Below are positions 8,854 through 17,834 of a stretch of DNA of 64,000 nt, one piece after another. Under the pieces are notes generated by a model. That model was not told where the DNA came from. It searched no databases and saw only the letters and a list, made by a program, of their open reading frames with translations. Source of the DNA: Rhizobium sp. AQ_MP (GTDB lineage Bacteria; Pseudomonadota; Alphaproteobacteria; Rhizobiales; Rhizobiaceae); the NCBI RefSeq assembly GCF_014237835.1, contig NZ_JACJVI010000009.1, positions 1 to 64,000 on the forward strand. Reading direction: 5' to 3'. Made by a program: the position numbers and the translations under genes. Each line of letters begins with the position of its first letter. Positions within the stretch are counted from its first letter, which is position 1.

Positions 8854-9249
8854 TTGGCCAAAATGATCCATTCGATGATCCGTGTTCTTCAGGAAGAGCG
8901 CTCGGTCGACTTCTATACGAAGGCCTTCGGGCTGGAGATCGCGGACCGTCTCGATTTCGAAACCTTCACCCTGATCTATCTCAGCAACTCGGAAAGCGAA
9001 TTCGAGCTGGAACTGACGGTCAACAAGGGGCGCGAGGAAGCGTATGACCTCGGCACCGGCTACGGCCATCTCGCCGTCAGCGTTTCGGACCTGGATTCCG
9101 AGCACGCGCGTCTCACCGATCTGGGCTTGAACCCGAACAAGATCGTCGAGTTCAACCGGGATGGTGTTCTCATCGCGCGCTTCTTCTTCATCACCGACCC
9201 CGACGGCTACAAGATCGAAGTCTTGGCCCGGCACGGACGGTTCAAATGA
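8854..9249 (+). CDS. gloA: lactoylglutathione lyase (glyoxalase I)
   Basis: A 131-residue glyoxalase I that isomerises the methylglyoxal-glutathione hemithioacetal to S-lactoylglutathione in the cytoplasm. The four metal ligands are recognisable: His in MIHSMIRV, Glu in FELELT, His in GYGHLA, and Glu in KIEVLAR. The TTG at 8854 is preferred as start because GAGGAG lies seven bases before it; an ATG three codons later would be 16 bases away. It is a single-gene transcript ending at a strong hairpin. Confidence 0.95.
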   Translation: MAKMIHSMIRVLQEERSVDFYTKAFGLEIADRLDFETFTLIYLSNSESEFELELTVNKGREEAYDLGTGYGHLAVSVSDLDSEHARLTDLGLNPNKIVEFNRDGVLIARFFFITDPDGYKIEVLARHGRFK

Positions 9250-9253
9250 TCGG

Positions 9254-9290
9254 AAGGCCGGGGGAAGAGGAACTCCCGGCCTTTTCTGTT
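9254..9290 (+). terminator. Rho-independent terminator of gloA
   Basis: AAGGCCGGG at 9254-9262 pairs perfectly with CCCGGCCTT at 9275-9283, followed by TTCTGTTT. It lies five bases after the gloA stop. Confidence 0.85.
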
Positions 9291-9372
9291 TCGCAGACGG
9301 TCGGCGCGGTCAGCGCCTGCCTGGGGTGACGGCAGCAGGCCGTCGCACATCATCTCATGGGAGGAGAATGAC

Positions 9373-9903
9373 GTGGTAACGATACTCGACAAGACCGGGG
9401 GCATGTCTCGCCGCCAGCTTCTGAAGACCGGTGCGGCGAGTGCCGTGCTGATGGTCACGGGCACCGCCGTGATCTGTCCCGACCAGGCCTGGGGCCTGGA
9501 AGCCACTGCGCTTAAGCCCGAAACCATCGCCACGCTGATCAAGCTGGCGCGCGACATCTATCCGCATGACCAGCTGGCCGACAAATTCTATGCCGTCGCC
9601 GTCAAGGGGCAGGACACGCTGGCGGCCAAGGACGAGAAACACAAGGCGCTGATCGAGGACGGGATTGCCGATCTCGACAAGCGGGCAGGTGCCGGCGGTT
9701 ATCGTGGGCTTGGCTGGGAAGACGATCGTGTGGCGATCCTGCGCGACATCGAGACGACACCCTTCTTTCAGGCCGTGCGAGGCGACCTCGTGGTCAGCCT
9801 CTATAACCAGAAGGAGATCTGGCCGATCTTCGGCTACGAGGGCGAGTCCTATTCCAAGGGCGGCTATATCGAGCGCGGGTTCAACGACATCACCTGGCTC
9901 TGA
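9373..9903 (+). CDS. gluconate 2-dehydrogenase subunit 3 family (Tat-signal small subunit)
   Basis: A 176-residue small (gamma) subunit of a periplasmic GMC flavodehydrogenase. The N-terminus carries a twin-arginine signal, SRRQLLK followed by a hydrophobic stretch and a site near residue 40. The remainder matches the gluconate 2-dehydrogenase subunit 3 family, including the C-terminal FGYEGESYSKGGY motif. The GTG start follows GAGGAG with six bases of spacing. In this family the small subunit carries the export signal and hitch-hikes the catalytic subunit, which is the next gene and has no signal of its own. The cytochrome c subunit found in three-subunit enzymes is not nearby. Confidence 0.9.
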   Translation: MVTILDKTGGMSRRQLLKTGAASAVLMVTGTAVICPDQAWGLEATALKPETIATLIKLARDIYPHDQLADKFYAVAVKGQDTLAAKDEKHKALIEDGIADLDKRAGAGGYRGLGWEDDRVAILRDIETTPFFQAVRGDLVVSLYNQKEIWPIFGYEGESYSKGGYIERGFNDITWL

Positions 9904-10003
9904 GCTAACCCCAAGACACGCATTCATCGTCGCCGGAAGGAGGCCCATCGCGGATGGGAACGGCGGCGCTTACCCAAATTGACCGATTTCCCGGGAGGAA
10001 AAC

Positions 10004-11575
10004 ATGGCAGCGCCCTATGATCTCAACGACGACAGCGTGGTCGTCATCATCGGCTCCGGTGCAGGCGGCGGAACGCTTGCCAACGAGCTTGCCCAGAAGG
10101 GCATCGACGTCGTCGTGCTCGAAGCCGGTGCCCGCATCGAGCATGAGGAATTCATCAACGACGAATGGGACAGCTTTGCCCAGCTTGCCTGGCTCGACCA
10201 CCGCACCACCGGCGGCGGCTGGCGGGTGGCCAAAGACTTCCCCAACCTGCCGGCATGGATTGTGAAAGCCGTCGGCGGCACGACCACGCACTGGGCTGGC
10301 GCGTCGCTGCGCTTCCAGGAGCACGAGTTCAAGACGCTCACCCATTACGGCAAGGTCGAAGGGGCCAATCTCCTAGACTGGCCGATCACCCTTGCCGACC
10401 TCGAGCCATACTATGCCAAGGCCGAGGACAAGATGGGCGTGACCCGGACCAATGGTATCGAAGGGCTGCCCGGCAACAACAACTTCAAGATCCTGAAGGC
10501 CGGGGCCGACAAGCTGGGTTACAAGGACTGTCATACCGGCAATATGGCCATCAATTCGGCAGAGCGCGACGACCGCATGAGCTGTCAGCAGACCGGCTTC
10601 TGCTTCCAGGGCTGCAAATGGGGTGCGAAGTGGTCGACGCTCTACACGGAAATCCCGAAGGGCGAAGCGACCGGCAAGCTTGAAGTCAGGCCGCAGTCGC
10701 ATGTCATCAAGATCGAGCATGATGCCAATGGCAAGGTGAATGCCGTCGTCTATGCCGACAAGGACGGCAACCTGAAGAGCCAGAAGGCGCGCATCGTCTG
10801 CGTTGCCGGCAATTCGATCGAAAGCCCGCGCCTGCTTCTGAACTCCGCCTCATCGAAGTTCCCGGATGGTTTGGCCAATTCCTCCGGTCAGGTCGGCAAG
10901 AACTACATGCGCCACACGACCGGCTCGGTCTATGCCGTGTTCGACAAGCCGGTGCATTTCTATCGCGGTACGACCATGGCCGGGATCATCCGTGACGAAG
11001 CAAGGCACGATCCGTCGCGCGGCTTCGTCGGCGGCTATGAACTCGAGACGCTTGCGCTCGGTCTGCCGTTCATGGCGGCCTTTCTCGATCCGGGCGGCTG
11101 GGGCCGGTCCTTCACCTCGGCGCTCGACAACTATGCGAACATGGCCGGTCTATGGATCGTCGGCGAAGACATGCCGCAGGAACAGAATGCCGTGAAGCTG
11201 CATGCCGAGCTCAAGGACAAGTTCGGCATGCCGATCCCGGATGTCTGGTTCACTGACCATCCGAACGATGAGGCAATGCGCAATCACGCCTACAAGCAGG
11301 GTGTCGCCCTTTATGAAGCGGTCGGTGCTAACAGGGCCTTCCCCACGCCGCCTTATCCGTCGACCCACAATCTCGGCACCAACCGCATGAGCGAGAAGGC
11401 GCAGGACGGCGTCGTCAATAAATGGGGCCAAACGCACGACATCAGCAATCTCTTCGTTTCAGACGGTAGCCAGTTCACCACGGGCGCCGCAGAAAATCCG
11501 ACCTTGACGATCGTCTCTCTTGCGATCCGACAGGCGGATTACATCGCCGAACAGATGGGCCAAGGCACGATCTGA
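10004..11575 (+). CDS. GMC family FAD dehydrogenase, large subunit
   Basis: A 523-residue GMC oxidoreductase likely to oxidise a sugar, polyol or sugar acid in the periplasm. The FAD-binding GSGAGGGTLANELA lies near residue 18, GGTTTHWAGASLRF is the second FAD motif, and the C-terminal domain carries THNLGTNRMS and SQFTTGAAENPTLT. A Cys triad C194-x5-C200-x3-C204 resembles the iron-sulphur ligand set reported for FAD glucose dehydrogenase, which suggests electron transfer to a cytochrome rather than oxygen. It has no signal peptide and should be exported with the Tat subunit upstream. The substrate cannot be assigned. Confidence 0.9.
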   Translation: MAAPYDLNDDSVVVIIGSGAGGGTLANELAQKGIDVVVLEAGARIEHEEFINDEWDSFAQLAWLDHRTTGGGWRVAKDFPNLPAWIVKAVGGTTTHWAGASLRFQEHEFKTLTHYGKVEGANLLDWPITLADLEPYYAKAEDKMGVTRTNGIEGLPGNNNFKILKAGADKLGYKDCHTGNMAINSAERDDRMSCQQTGFCFQGCKWGAKWSTLYTEIPKGEATGKLEVRPQSHVIKIEHDANGKVNAVVYADKDGNLKSQKARIVCVAGNSIESPRLLLNSASSKFPDGLANSSGQVGKNYMRHTTGSVYAVFDKPVHFYRGTTMAGIIRDEARHDPSRGFVGGYELETLALGLPFMAAFLDPGGWGRSFTSALDNYANMAGLWIVGEDMPQEQNAVKLHAELKDKFGMPIPDVWFTDHPNDEAMRNHAYKQGVALYEAVGANRAFPTPPYPSTHNLGTNRMSEKAQDGVVNKWGQTHDISNLFVSDGSQFTTGAAENPTLTIVSLAIRQADYIAEQMGQGTI

Positions 11576-11600
11576 GCGGCAAAGACTACACCTCCCTCTT

Positions 11601-11638
11601 GCGGGCGGCGATCGCCAGGCGGTCCCGCCCGCTTTTTT
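11601..11638 (+). terminator. Rho-independent terminator after GMC operon
   Basis: GCGGGCGG at 11601-11608 pairs with CCGCCCGC at 11625-11632, followed by six T residues. It ends the two-gene dehydrogenase operon and lies before the converging glycosyltransferase gene. Confidence 0.85.
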
Positions 11639-11650
11639 CTCTGAGAAAGC

Positions 11651-12841
11651 CTAGAGGCCGCGCGCAGCGACGAGGGCTCTGGCTTTGTCGCGGGTCTTCA
11701 CCACGGCCTTGCGAAGCCGTGCCGTGCGGCCATTGTCGTTGTCGGCTACCGTCATCGCGTTGCCGCGCCATTCAAAGCCGCTGCCGAACCAGGCGGCGAT
11801 GAATAGGGCCGGCAGAAAAAGGTCACGTGTTGCCATGGCGGGGATGATGCGCCAGCTGGCCGGCCAGCCATAGGTCCGGGCGAGCAGAACTTCGCCGCCG
11901 TACCATAGCGCGAGATAGGCGAGGGGAGCATAAAGCGGCATGCTGCCCATCGCCGACAGTGCAATGGTCGCTGCGGCAGGCAGGGCGGCTCCCGTGAAGA
12001 GCTCCGGCAGGAAGTAGATCGGGAAGGACGCGCGGCGCAGGCGGGCCCAGCGCAGCTGGCGCTTCCAGACGGCCCTGATGTCGCGCTCCCCGAGCGGCTG
12101 AGGAAAAGGCTGGCGTACGAGCCGGACCTTGAGGCCCGCGCTGCGGATGAGGAGCGTGGCCGCCGCATCTTCCGCGACTTCCTCGCCAAGCCGCTCGAAA
12201 CCGCCGAGCCGGGTGATCAGCTGGCGGTTGAAGAGCATCGACTTGCCCTGGGCAAAGCCGAATCCGACGGCATCGGCAAACAGCTGCCAGCGGGCCTGGA
12301 AACTGTCGAGCCAGGCGCTTTCGAGGAAAGCGCCGAAGTTTTCAGGTTCCGTGCCGGCCGGAGGCGAGCAGACGAGGCCGGTCTGCTCATCCCAGCGGGC
12401 AAGCATGCGCTCTATCGTGTCCGATGGCATCAGGACGTTGCTGTCGGTCATGACAATCCAGTCATGGCGGGCGCAGCGCCAGCCCTTTATGACGTTGTTC
12501 ATCTTCGGATTGACGCTGAACAGGTCCTCTCCGACCAGAAGCTTTGCGGGGATATGTGGGTGTTCTGCCATCAGGCGGCGTGCAAGGGTGGCCGCCGGGT
12601 CGTCGGCTCTGGCGACACAGAAGAGGATCTCGTAAGCGGGCCAATCGAGCCTGAACGAGGAAGCGAGGCAGCGCTCAAGATTGTTTTCCAAACCGCAGAT
12701 GGGGCGGATCAAGGTGACGGGCGGCCGTGGGGTCGACGTCGTTCCTCTGTTTGGGTTGCGCAGTCTGGCGGAGAGGACGAAGGCGATGCTTGCAAGCTGG
12801 ATGACAAGGGCGATCGCGGCGAACCAGATCAGAACAGTCAT
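11651..12841 (-). CDS. GT21-type glycosyltransferase (ceramide glucosyltransferase-like)
   Basis: A 396-residue membrane glycosyltransferase. An N-terminal transmembrane helix is followed by a GT-A domain with the acidic motifs VARADD and MTDSNV, then EVAEDAA and KRQLRWARLRR, which is the (Q/R)xxRW motif of ceramide glucosyltransferases. Two or three hydrophobic helices follow. The frame is open far upstream into the DedA gene, but the ATG at 12841 begins the conserved protein. Agrobacterium has a known bacterial glucosylceramide synthase of this type; HpnI-like hopanoid enzymes are also related. Neighbours do not decide the acceptor lipid. Confidence 0.85.
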   Translation of the reverse strand: MTVLIWFAAIALVIQLASIAFVLSARLRNPNRGTTSTPRPPVTLIRPICGLENNLERCLASSFRLDWPAYEILFCVARADDPAATLARRLMAEHPHIPAKLLVGEDLFSVNPKMNNVIKGWRCARHDWIVMTDSNVLMPSDTIERMLARWDEQTGLVCSPPAGTEPENFGAFLESAWLDSFQARWQLFADAVGFGFAQGKSMLFNRQLITRLGGFERLGEEVAEDAAATLLIRSAGLKVRLVRQPFPQPLGERDIRAVWKRQLRWARLRRASFPIYFLPELFTGAALPAAATIALSAMGSMPLYAPLAYLALWYGGEVLLARTYGWPASWRIIPAMATRDLFLPALFIAAWFGSGFEWRGNAMTVADNDNGRTARLRKAVVKTRDKARALVAARGL

Positions 12842-12900
12842 GGCGAGTCTCCGGATTTTGTCTTCCGCATAACATCGCAGTGTGACAGTTCGGCGAAGCT

Positions 12901-13500
12901 TCAATCCTTGCTGGCCAGTGCCTGAAGCAGCTTGAAGCCCAGGAAGGCGGCGACGGCAGCGGCTGCAAGGAAACCGCTGATGCTGCCGCTGATCTCGGCG
13001 ATCTCCGTGACACTTTCGCTGAAGCTCGCGCCCAGCCCCGTGTAGAGGATAACCCACACCGCCTCGCCCAGAATGCCTGCGAGGGTGAAGCGAAACCATG
13101 GGAAACCGGAGGCGCCGGCCATCAGGTTGAGGTAGGGTCCAAGCGGTGAGAGCAGCCACCGGGTGAGGAAAACGGCGAGATTGCCGCGCGCGTCCATTTG
13201 CTGCTCTGCCCGGTGGAGCGCCTTCAGGCGATGTGGGTTCCTCGCCACGATGGGAAGCAGACGCTGCCCTGCGATGCGCCCGAGCAGATAACCTGCCTGG
13301 TCTCCTGCAATTGCAGAGGCGAGTGCCACGGCGACCACGGTCCACAAGGTAAAGTCGCCAGCGGCGGCGAGCGCGCCCATGAGCATCATGACGATGGATG
13401 CGGGCAGGGGCGCCCCGAGACAGCTGACGCAAACGACCAGCGCCAGCAGCGACAAACCATAGGATGGCAGTGACGCAAGCAGCGTTTCAGTCAGGGTCAT
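12901..13500 (-). CDS. DedA family membrane protein
   Basis: A 199-residue integral membrane protein of the DedA/VTT family, members of which act in lipid scrambling and envelope homeostasis. The family motif region is present as GAPLPASIVMM, GDQAGYLLGR, then the conserved FLTRWLLSPLGPYLNLMAG with its functional Arg, and the WVILYTGLG helix. Its start overlaps the stop of the upstream small membrane protein by four bases (ATGA), and the glycosyltransferase follows 59 bases later, so the three genes probably form one lipid-related operon. Confidence 0.9.
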   Translation of the reverse strand: MTLTETLLASLPSYGLSLLALVVCVSCLGAPLPASIVMMLMGALAAAGDFTLWTVVAVALASAIAGDQAGYLLGRIAGQRLLPIVARNPHRLKALHRAEQQMDARGNLAVFLTRWLLSPLGPYLNLMAGASGFPWFRFTLAGILGEAVWVILYTGLGASFSESVTEIAEISGSISGFLAAAAVAAFLGFKLLQALASKD

Positions 13501-13928
13501 TGATCTGACCTTTGTCGCCGCAGTTCGGCCAGGGAGGCTTCGATTTCGGCCTTGAACTGATCGAAGCTCTGGCCGCGCTGTTCGGCTAGGCGTTCGAGCG
13601 AGGGACGAGGGCCATCCTTGGGTGGCGGTGGCAGGTTGAGGTCGCGGGCCAGCTTCTCGACAGGCACATGCCAGGAATGGGCCACATAGCCAATGGTCAT
13701 CCAGGGCTTGGGTGCCAGATCCTGCCGCGCCGGGTCATTCCAATAGACCACGAAGAAGATCGTCCGTCCGGCGAAGAAGATCGCAAGCGCCATGGCCATG
13801 ACAAAGGCCGAGGTGAGCACCGGGTGGCGGCGCCAGAGTTTCAGGAATGACTTCACGGTTCTCTTGTGTGCTCGCAGCGGCAGCAGGTTGACAGGGTCGG
13901 TTGCCAGGTTTCTATCGTCTTCGTGCAT
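13497..13928 (-). CDS. small membrane protein of unknown function
   Basis: A 143-residue protein with a basic N-terminus, one transmembrane helix (VLTSAFVMAMALAIFFAG, about residues 36-53), and a soluble C-terminal part with a Pro-rich linker and Arg/Glu-rich end. An in-frame TTG exists at 13955 but the ATG at 13928 is preferred. It is translationally coupled to the DedA gene through an ATGA overlap. The topology suggests an inner membrane anchor with the C-terminal domain in the periplasm. No family is recognised; the link to DedA is the only functional hint. Confidence 0.7.
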   Translation of the reverse strand: MHEDDRNLATDPVNLLPLRAHKRTVKSFLKLWRRHPVLTSAFVMAMALAIFFAGRTIFFVVYWNDPARQDLAPKPWMTIGYVAHSWHVPVEKLARDLNLPPPPKDGPRPSLERLAEQRGQSFDQFKAEIEASLAELRRQRSDQ

Positions 13929-13954
13929 GTAATCGGGAATGAGGAGCAGCGGCA

Positions 13955-14647
13955 ATGGCGGACGCGGAGGTCAGGCTCGAAGACAGCTGGAAAGCTGTGC
14001 TGGCAGACGAATTCACCCAGCCCTACATGCGCGACCTCAAGGATTTTCTGCAAAGGCAAAAGGCGGTAGGAAAGCAGATCTTTCCCAAGGGAGCCGAATA
14101 CTTCAGGGCTCTCGATCTCACCCCGCTGACTGAGGTCCGTGTGGTCATTCTGGGTCAGGATCCCTATCACGGGGCCGGGCAGGCGCATGGGCTTTGCTTC
14201 AGTGTCAGGCCCGGCGTGCGCATTCCGCCCTCCCTGGTCAACATCTACAAGGAGTTGCAGAGTGACCTGGGCATTGCGCCAGCCCGACATGGCTTCCTGG
14301 AGCACTGGGCGCGCCAGGGCGTGCTGCTGCTCAATAGCGTGCTGACCGTCGAGGAGGCGCGCGCGGCCTCGCATCAGGGGCAGGGCTGGGAGCGGTTCAC
14401 CGATGCGGTCATCCGGGCGGTCAACGAGGATTGCGAGCACGTGGTGTTCATGCTCTGGGGCTCATATGCGCAGAAGAAGGCCGCCTTTGTCGACAGATCG
14501 CGGCATCTTGTCCTCAAGGCGCCGCATCCATCGCCGCTTTCGGCCCATAACGGCTTCTTCGGTTGCCGTCACTTTTCGCAGGCGAATGATTATCTGGTTT
14601 CCCGATGCAGATCTGCGATCGATTGGCAGTTACCGACCGAAGCATGA
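13955..14647 (+). CDS. ung: uracil-DNA glycosylase (family 1)
   Basis: A 230-residue UDG that excises uracil from DNA in base-excision repair. The water-activating motif GQDPYHG is near residue 68, the uracil-binding [10 protein letters not shown] follows, and the DNA-intercalating [13 protein letters not shown] loop is near residue 190. A GAGGAG site precedes the ATG. It is divergent from the small membrane protein gene, with only 26 bases between the start codons. Length and motifs are standard. Confidence 0.97.
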   Translation: MADAEVRLEDSWKAVLADEFTQPYMRDLKDFLQRQKAVGKQIFPKGAEYFRALDLTPLTEVRVVILGQDPYHGAGQAHGLCFSVRPGVRIPPSLVNIYKELQSDLGIAPARHGFLEHWARQGVLLLNSVLTVEEARAASHQGQGWERFTDAVIRAVNEDCEHVVFMLWGSYAQKKAAFVDRSRHLVLKAPHPSPLSAHNGFFGCRHFSQANDYLVSRCRSAIDWQLPTEA

Positions 14648-14799
14648 TAGCAGGACGCGCAGGCTTATCGTCCTGAGCTAAAGTAAGTAGCCTGTCATTC
14701 TACCACGCGTACAAATACAGCTTCACGTTTATTGTCCGGCTTCTTTTTGCCGGGCAGATTGCCTTGGTATTTCATTGATCATGTTCAGGTCTCCTTTCG

Positions 14800-16074
14800 A
14801 TGCCATCCGCAGTTTCAATTTCGTCCCCGTGGCGACGGCCCACCTCGCCGATCGTGTGCCGCTTTGCCGATGGCCAGGTCGACCTTCTGATCATCGGAGC
14901 CGGTTATCAGGGATTGTCCACCGCCCTGCATGCCGCGCGCGCCGGGCTTTCTGTTCAGGTGATCGAGGCCGGTTCGCTTGGTGATGGGGCGTCCGGGTTG
15001 AATGGGGGCCAGGTCATTCCCGGACTGAAGCAGGACCCGGAAACCCTGCTTGCGCTGTTTGGCGAACAGGCCGGTCGAAGGCTCCTGCAGTTCTCAGCGA
15101 AAACCGCAGATGCCGTTTTCGATCTTATCGGCGCGGAAGGACTGGAGGTCGAGCATCAGCGCTCGGGCTGGATACAGGCGGCGCATACCGAGTTGGCCCT
15201 GCAGGTGGCCGTGCAGCGCAATCGTCAATGGCGCGCGCAAGGCGCCGATGTGGCGCTGCTGAACCAGGCCGATGTAGCGCTGTTGACCGGAGCCGAGGGC
15301 TATCGGGGCGGTTTTCTCGATCGCCGGGCCGGTGTCGTCAATCCTCTGGCGCTGGTGCATGAACTGGCGCGCATCGCAATTGCATCCGGTGCGGCCCTCG
15401 TGCTGAACGATGCTGCGACATCTCTGCGGAAGGATGGAGCGCTCTGGCGCGTGGAAACGCTGTCCGGCCACTCGCTGAGAGCTTCGAAGGTTCTCGTTGC
15501 GACCAATGCCTATTCGCAGGGACTGGTCCCCAACCTCGCCGAAAGCCTCGTCTGGCTAAATTCCTTTCAGATCGCGACGGAACCGCTGCCAGCCTCCTTC
15601 GACTTCATCCTGCCAAGCGGCCAGGCTGTCTCCGACAGCCGCCGGATCCTGGTCTACTATCGCCGCACGCCCGACGGGCGTCTCGTGCTCGGTGGACGGG
15701 GTCCGATGCGCGTGCCGAAAAGGACGGAGGACTGGCGACATCTGGAACGGGCCATGCATCGCCTTTTTCCCATGCTTGGCGCCGTGCGTGTCGAGCATCG
15801 CTGGTTCGGTCGTGTTGCCATGACCCGCGATGCGCTGCCGCATCTTCACGAGCCTCAGCCTGGATTGTTGATGGTGGCCGGCTGCCAAGGCCGCGGAATC
15901 GGGCTCATGGTGGGGCTTGGCGAAGCGCTGGCGCGATACTGTCGCACGGGCGAGCCTGACGATTTGCCGCTGCCGATCTCACCGCTCAAGCCTATTCCAC
16001 TTCATCGGTTTCGCCGTCTTGCGGTGGCTGCGAACGTCACCTTGTACCGGGCGCTGGACGCCCTGGAACGGTGA
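14800..16074 (+). CDS. FAD-dependent amine oxidoreductase (PuuB/DAO-like)
   Basis: A 424-residue flavoprotein of the D-amino-acid-oxidase superfamily, closest in layout to gamma-glutamylputrescine oxidoreductase (PuuB). The dinucleotide motif is LLIIGAGYQGLSTALHAARAG, followed by GASGLNGGQV, and the C-terminal GCQGRGIGLMVGLGEALA closes the FAD site. The ribosome-binding site is poor and the first 28 residues are not conserved-looking, so the start is uncertain. An aldehyde dehydrogenase follows 111 bases later; together they could oxidise an amine to an aldehyde and then to an acid. The specific amine is unknown. Confidence 0.85.
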   Translation: MPSAVSISSPWRRPTSPIVCRFADGQVDLLIIGAGYQGLSTALHAARAGLSVQVIEAGSLGDGASGLNGGQVIPGLKQDPETLLALFGEQAGRRLLQFSAKTADAVFDLIGAEGLEVEHQRSGWIQAAHTELALQVAVQRNRQWRAQGADVALLNQADVALLTGAEGYRGGFLDRRAGVVNPLALVHELARIAIASGAALVLNDAATSLRKDGALWRVETLSGHSLRASKVLVATNAYSQGLVPNLAESLVWLNSFQIATEPLPASFDFILPSGQAVSDSRRILVYYRRTPDGRLVLGGRGPMRVPKRTEDWRHLERAMHRLFPMLGAVRVEHRWFGRVAMTRDALPHLHEPQPGLLMVAGCQGRGIGLMVGLGEALARYCRTGEPDDLPLPISPLKPIPLHRFRRLAVAANVTLYRALDALER

Positions 16075-16185
16075 TCCGGCTATTCTGGTTGGGGATTGGC
16101 GCTTCGCTGTCCGTTGGGTGCTTGCCGTGATCGCGCAGGTGACCAATAGTGCCAAAAACAGATTTTCCACTCCGTCGGAGTTCTC

Positions 16186-17625
16186 ATGTCCAACCATTTG
16201 AAGTTCTTCATAGACGGTGCATGGGTCGATCCGGCGGCCCCCGCTCTTCTCGACGTCATCGATCCGTCTACCGAAGAACCGTTCACGACGATTGCGATCG
16301 GAAGCCGTGCCGATGTCGACCGTGCGGTCAAGGCGGCTCGAGAAGCCTTCGCCACGTTCTCCCTGACCGACCGCGCGGAGCGCCTCGCTCTGCTTCAGCG
16401 AATCCTTGCCGTCTACAACGAACGCTTCGAAGACATCGCCCAGGCGGTCAGCCGGGAGATGGGGGCGCCGCTCACCTTTGCTCGGGACGCTCAGGCCTGG
16501 GCAGGACGGGCGCATCTGGAGGCAACGATCGCCGCCTTCAAATCATTCGAGTTCTCCGAGCAGCGTGGCACGACCCGCATCGTCAAGGAACCGATCGGCG
16601 TCTGCGCGCTGATCACCCCCTGGAACTGGCCGCTCAACCAGATTGTCTGCAAGGTGGCGCCTGCGATCGCGGCAGGCTGCACGGTGGTGCTGAAGCCGTC
16701 AGAGATCGCGCCGATTTCCGGCCTGATCTTCGCGGAGATCATGGAGGCCGCCGGGACGCCGAAGGGCGTGTTCAACCTCGTGAATGGTCGTGGCCCCGAC
16801 GTTGGCCAGGTGATGGCCGGTCACCCCGACGTCGACATGGTCTCGTTCACCGGCTCGACGCGGGCCGGCATCATCGTCGCGAAAACGGCGGCCGACACAG
16901 TCAAGCGTGTGGCTCAGGAGCTCGGTGGCAAATCAGCCAATATCATCCTTCCGGATGCTGATCTCGAGACTGCAGTGCGCAAGGGTGTCGAGGGGTGTTT
17001 TGGCAATTCAGGGCAATCCTGCGATGCGCCGACGCGCATGCTGGTGCCGGCTGATCGCCACGATGAGGCGCTTCACCTCGCGCGCGCTGCCGCAGAGGCG
17101 CACAAGGTCGGCGATCCCCAAGCAGAGGATACCGTTCTCGGTCCGGTCGTGAGCGACATCCAGTACAACAAGATTCAGCGGCTGATCGAAGTCGGGATCG
17201 AAGAGGGCGCGCTTCTGGTCACCGGTGGTCCTGGGCGTCCGGATGGGTTGAACCGGGGCTATTATGTCCGGCCCACTGTCTTCGGCCATGTCAGCCCCGA
17301 CATGACGATTGCGCGCGAGGAGATATTCGGGCCGGTCCTGTCGATCATGCCCTACGACACCGAAGAGCAGGCGATCGAAATTGCCAATGACACGGTTTAC
17401 GGGCTTGCCGCTTATGTCCAGTCACAGGATATAGAACATGCCCGGCGCGTGGCCGCGCGGATGCGGGCGGGCTCCGTCTATCTGAACTATCCTGACTGGG
17501 ACACATCCGCGCCCTTCGGTGGCTACAAGCAGTCGGGTAACGGCCGCGAATATGCCGATTGGGGCATTCACGACTTTCTCGAAATCAAGGGAATCGTCGG
17601 CTGGGGTCATAAAAAGGCTCGATGA
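16186..17625 (+). CDS. NAD(P)-dependent aldehyde dehydrogenase
   Basis: A 479-residue aldehyde dehydrogenase superfamily enzyme. The oxyanion-site motif LITPWNWPLNQ, nucleotide-binding VSFTGSTRAG, catalytic Glu region ELGGKSANIILPDAD, and catalytic Cys motif GNSGQSCDAPTRM are all present, as is the late EEIFGPVLS. It lies just after the PuuB-like oxidase on the same strand, and a PuuB-PuuC-like hand-off of an aminoaldehyde is a reasonable inference. It is not a semialdehyde dehydrogenase with obvious CoA motifs. The substrate is open. Confidence 0.93.
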   Translation: MSNHLKFFIDGAWVDPAAPALLDVIDPSTEEPFTTIAIGSRADVDRAVKAAREAFATFSLTDRAERLALLQRILAVYNERFEDIAQAVSREMGAPLTFARDAQAWAGRAHLEATIAAFKSFEFSEQRGTTRIVKEPIGVCALITPWNWPLNQIVCKVAPAIAAGCTVVLKPSEIAPISGLIFAEIMEAAGTPKGVFNLVNGRGPDVGQVMAGHPDVDMVSFTGSTRAGIIVAKTAADTVKRVAQELGGKSANIILPDADLETAVRKGVEGCFGNSGQSCDAPTRMLVPADRHDEALHLARAAAEAHKVGDPQAEDTVLGPVVSDIQYNKIQRLIEVGIEEGALLVTGGPGRPDGLNRGYYVRPTVFGHVSPDMTIAREEIFGPVLSIMPYDTEEQAIEIANDTVYGLAAYVQSQDIEHARRVAARMRAGSVYLNYPDWDTSAPFGGYKQSGNGREYADWGIHDFLEIKGIVGWGHKKAR

Positions 17626-17772
17626 CGGCAGTCCGTGGGGTGGCGTATTGCGCGGCGCATGGGCGGCGCATTCTTGCCACTTCCAGTATTGCTTGCCAGA
17701 GACTCCACTCTTCTGCCTAAATTCCGCCTATTTTTCCAATGGCTTGCAGTCAGGGGGCCGAGCTTAAGCTTT

Positions 17773-17797
17773 GGAACAATTTCCCGTGAAGTCCGTT
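17773..17797 (+). promoter_or_regulatory. EcfG/RpoE2-type general stress promoter
   Basis: GGAAC at 17773-17777 and CGTT at 17794-17797 are separated by exactly 16 bases, matching the alphaproteobacterial EcfG consensus GGAAC-N16/17-CGTT. The DUF1236 start codon is 37 bases downstream. This is an exact consensus match at the right distance; expression data are not available here. Confidence 0.75.
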
Positions 17798-17834
17798 GTT
17801 TCCGTCATTGGCAGTCAACGGAAAGGATCAAGCC

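Noticed and set aside
12842..13432. N-terminal extension of the GT21 glycosyltransferase into the DedA gene
   Set aside because: The added 197 residues are Arg-rich, out of frame with DedA and unlike any glycosyltransferase; the ATG at 12841 gives a normal N-terminus.
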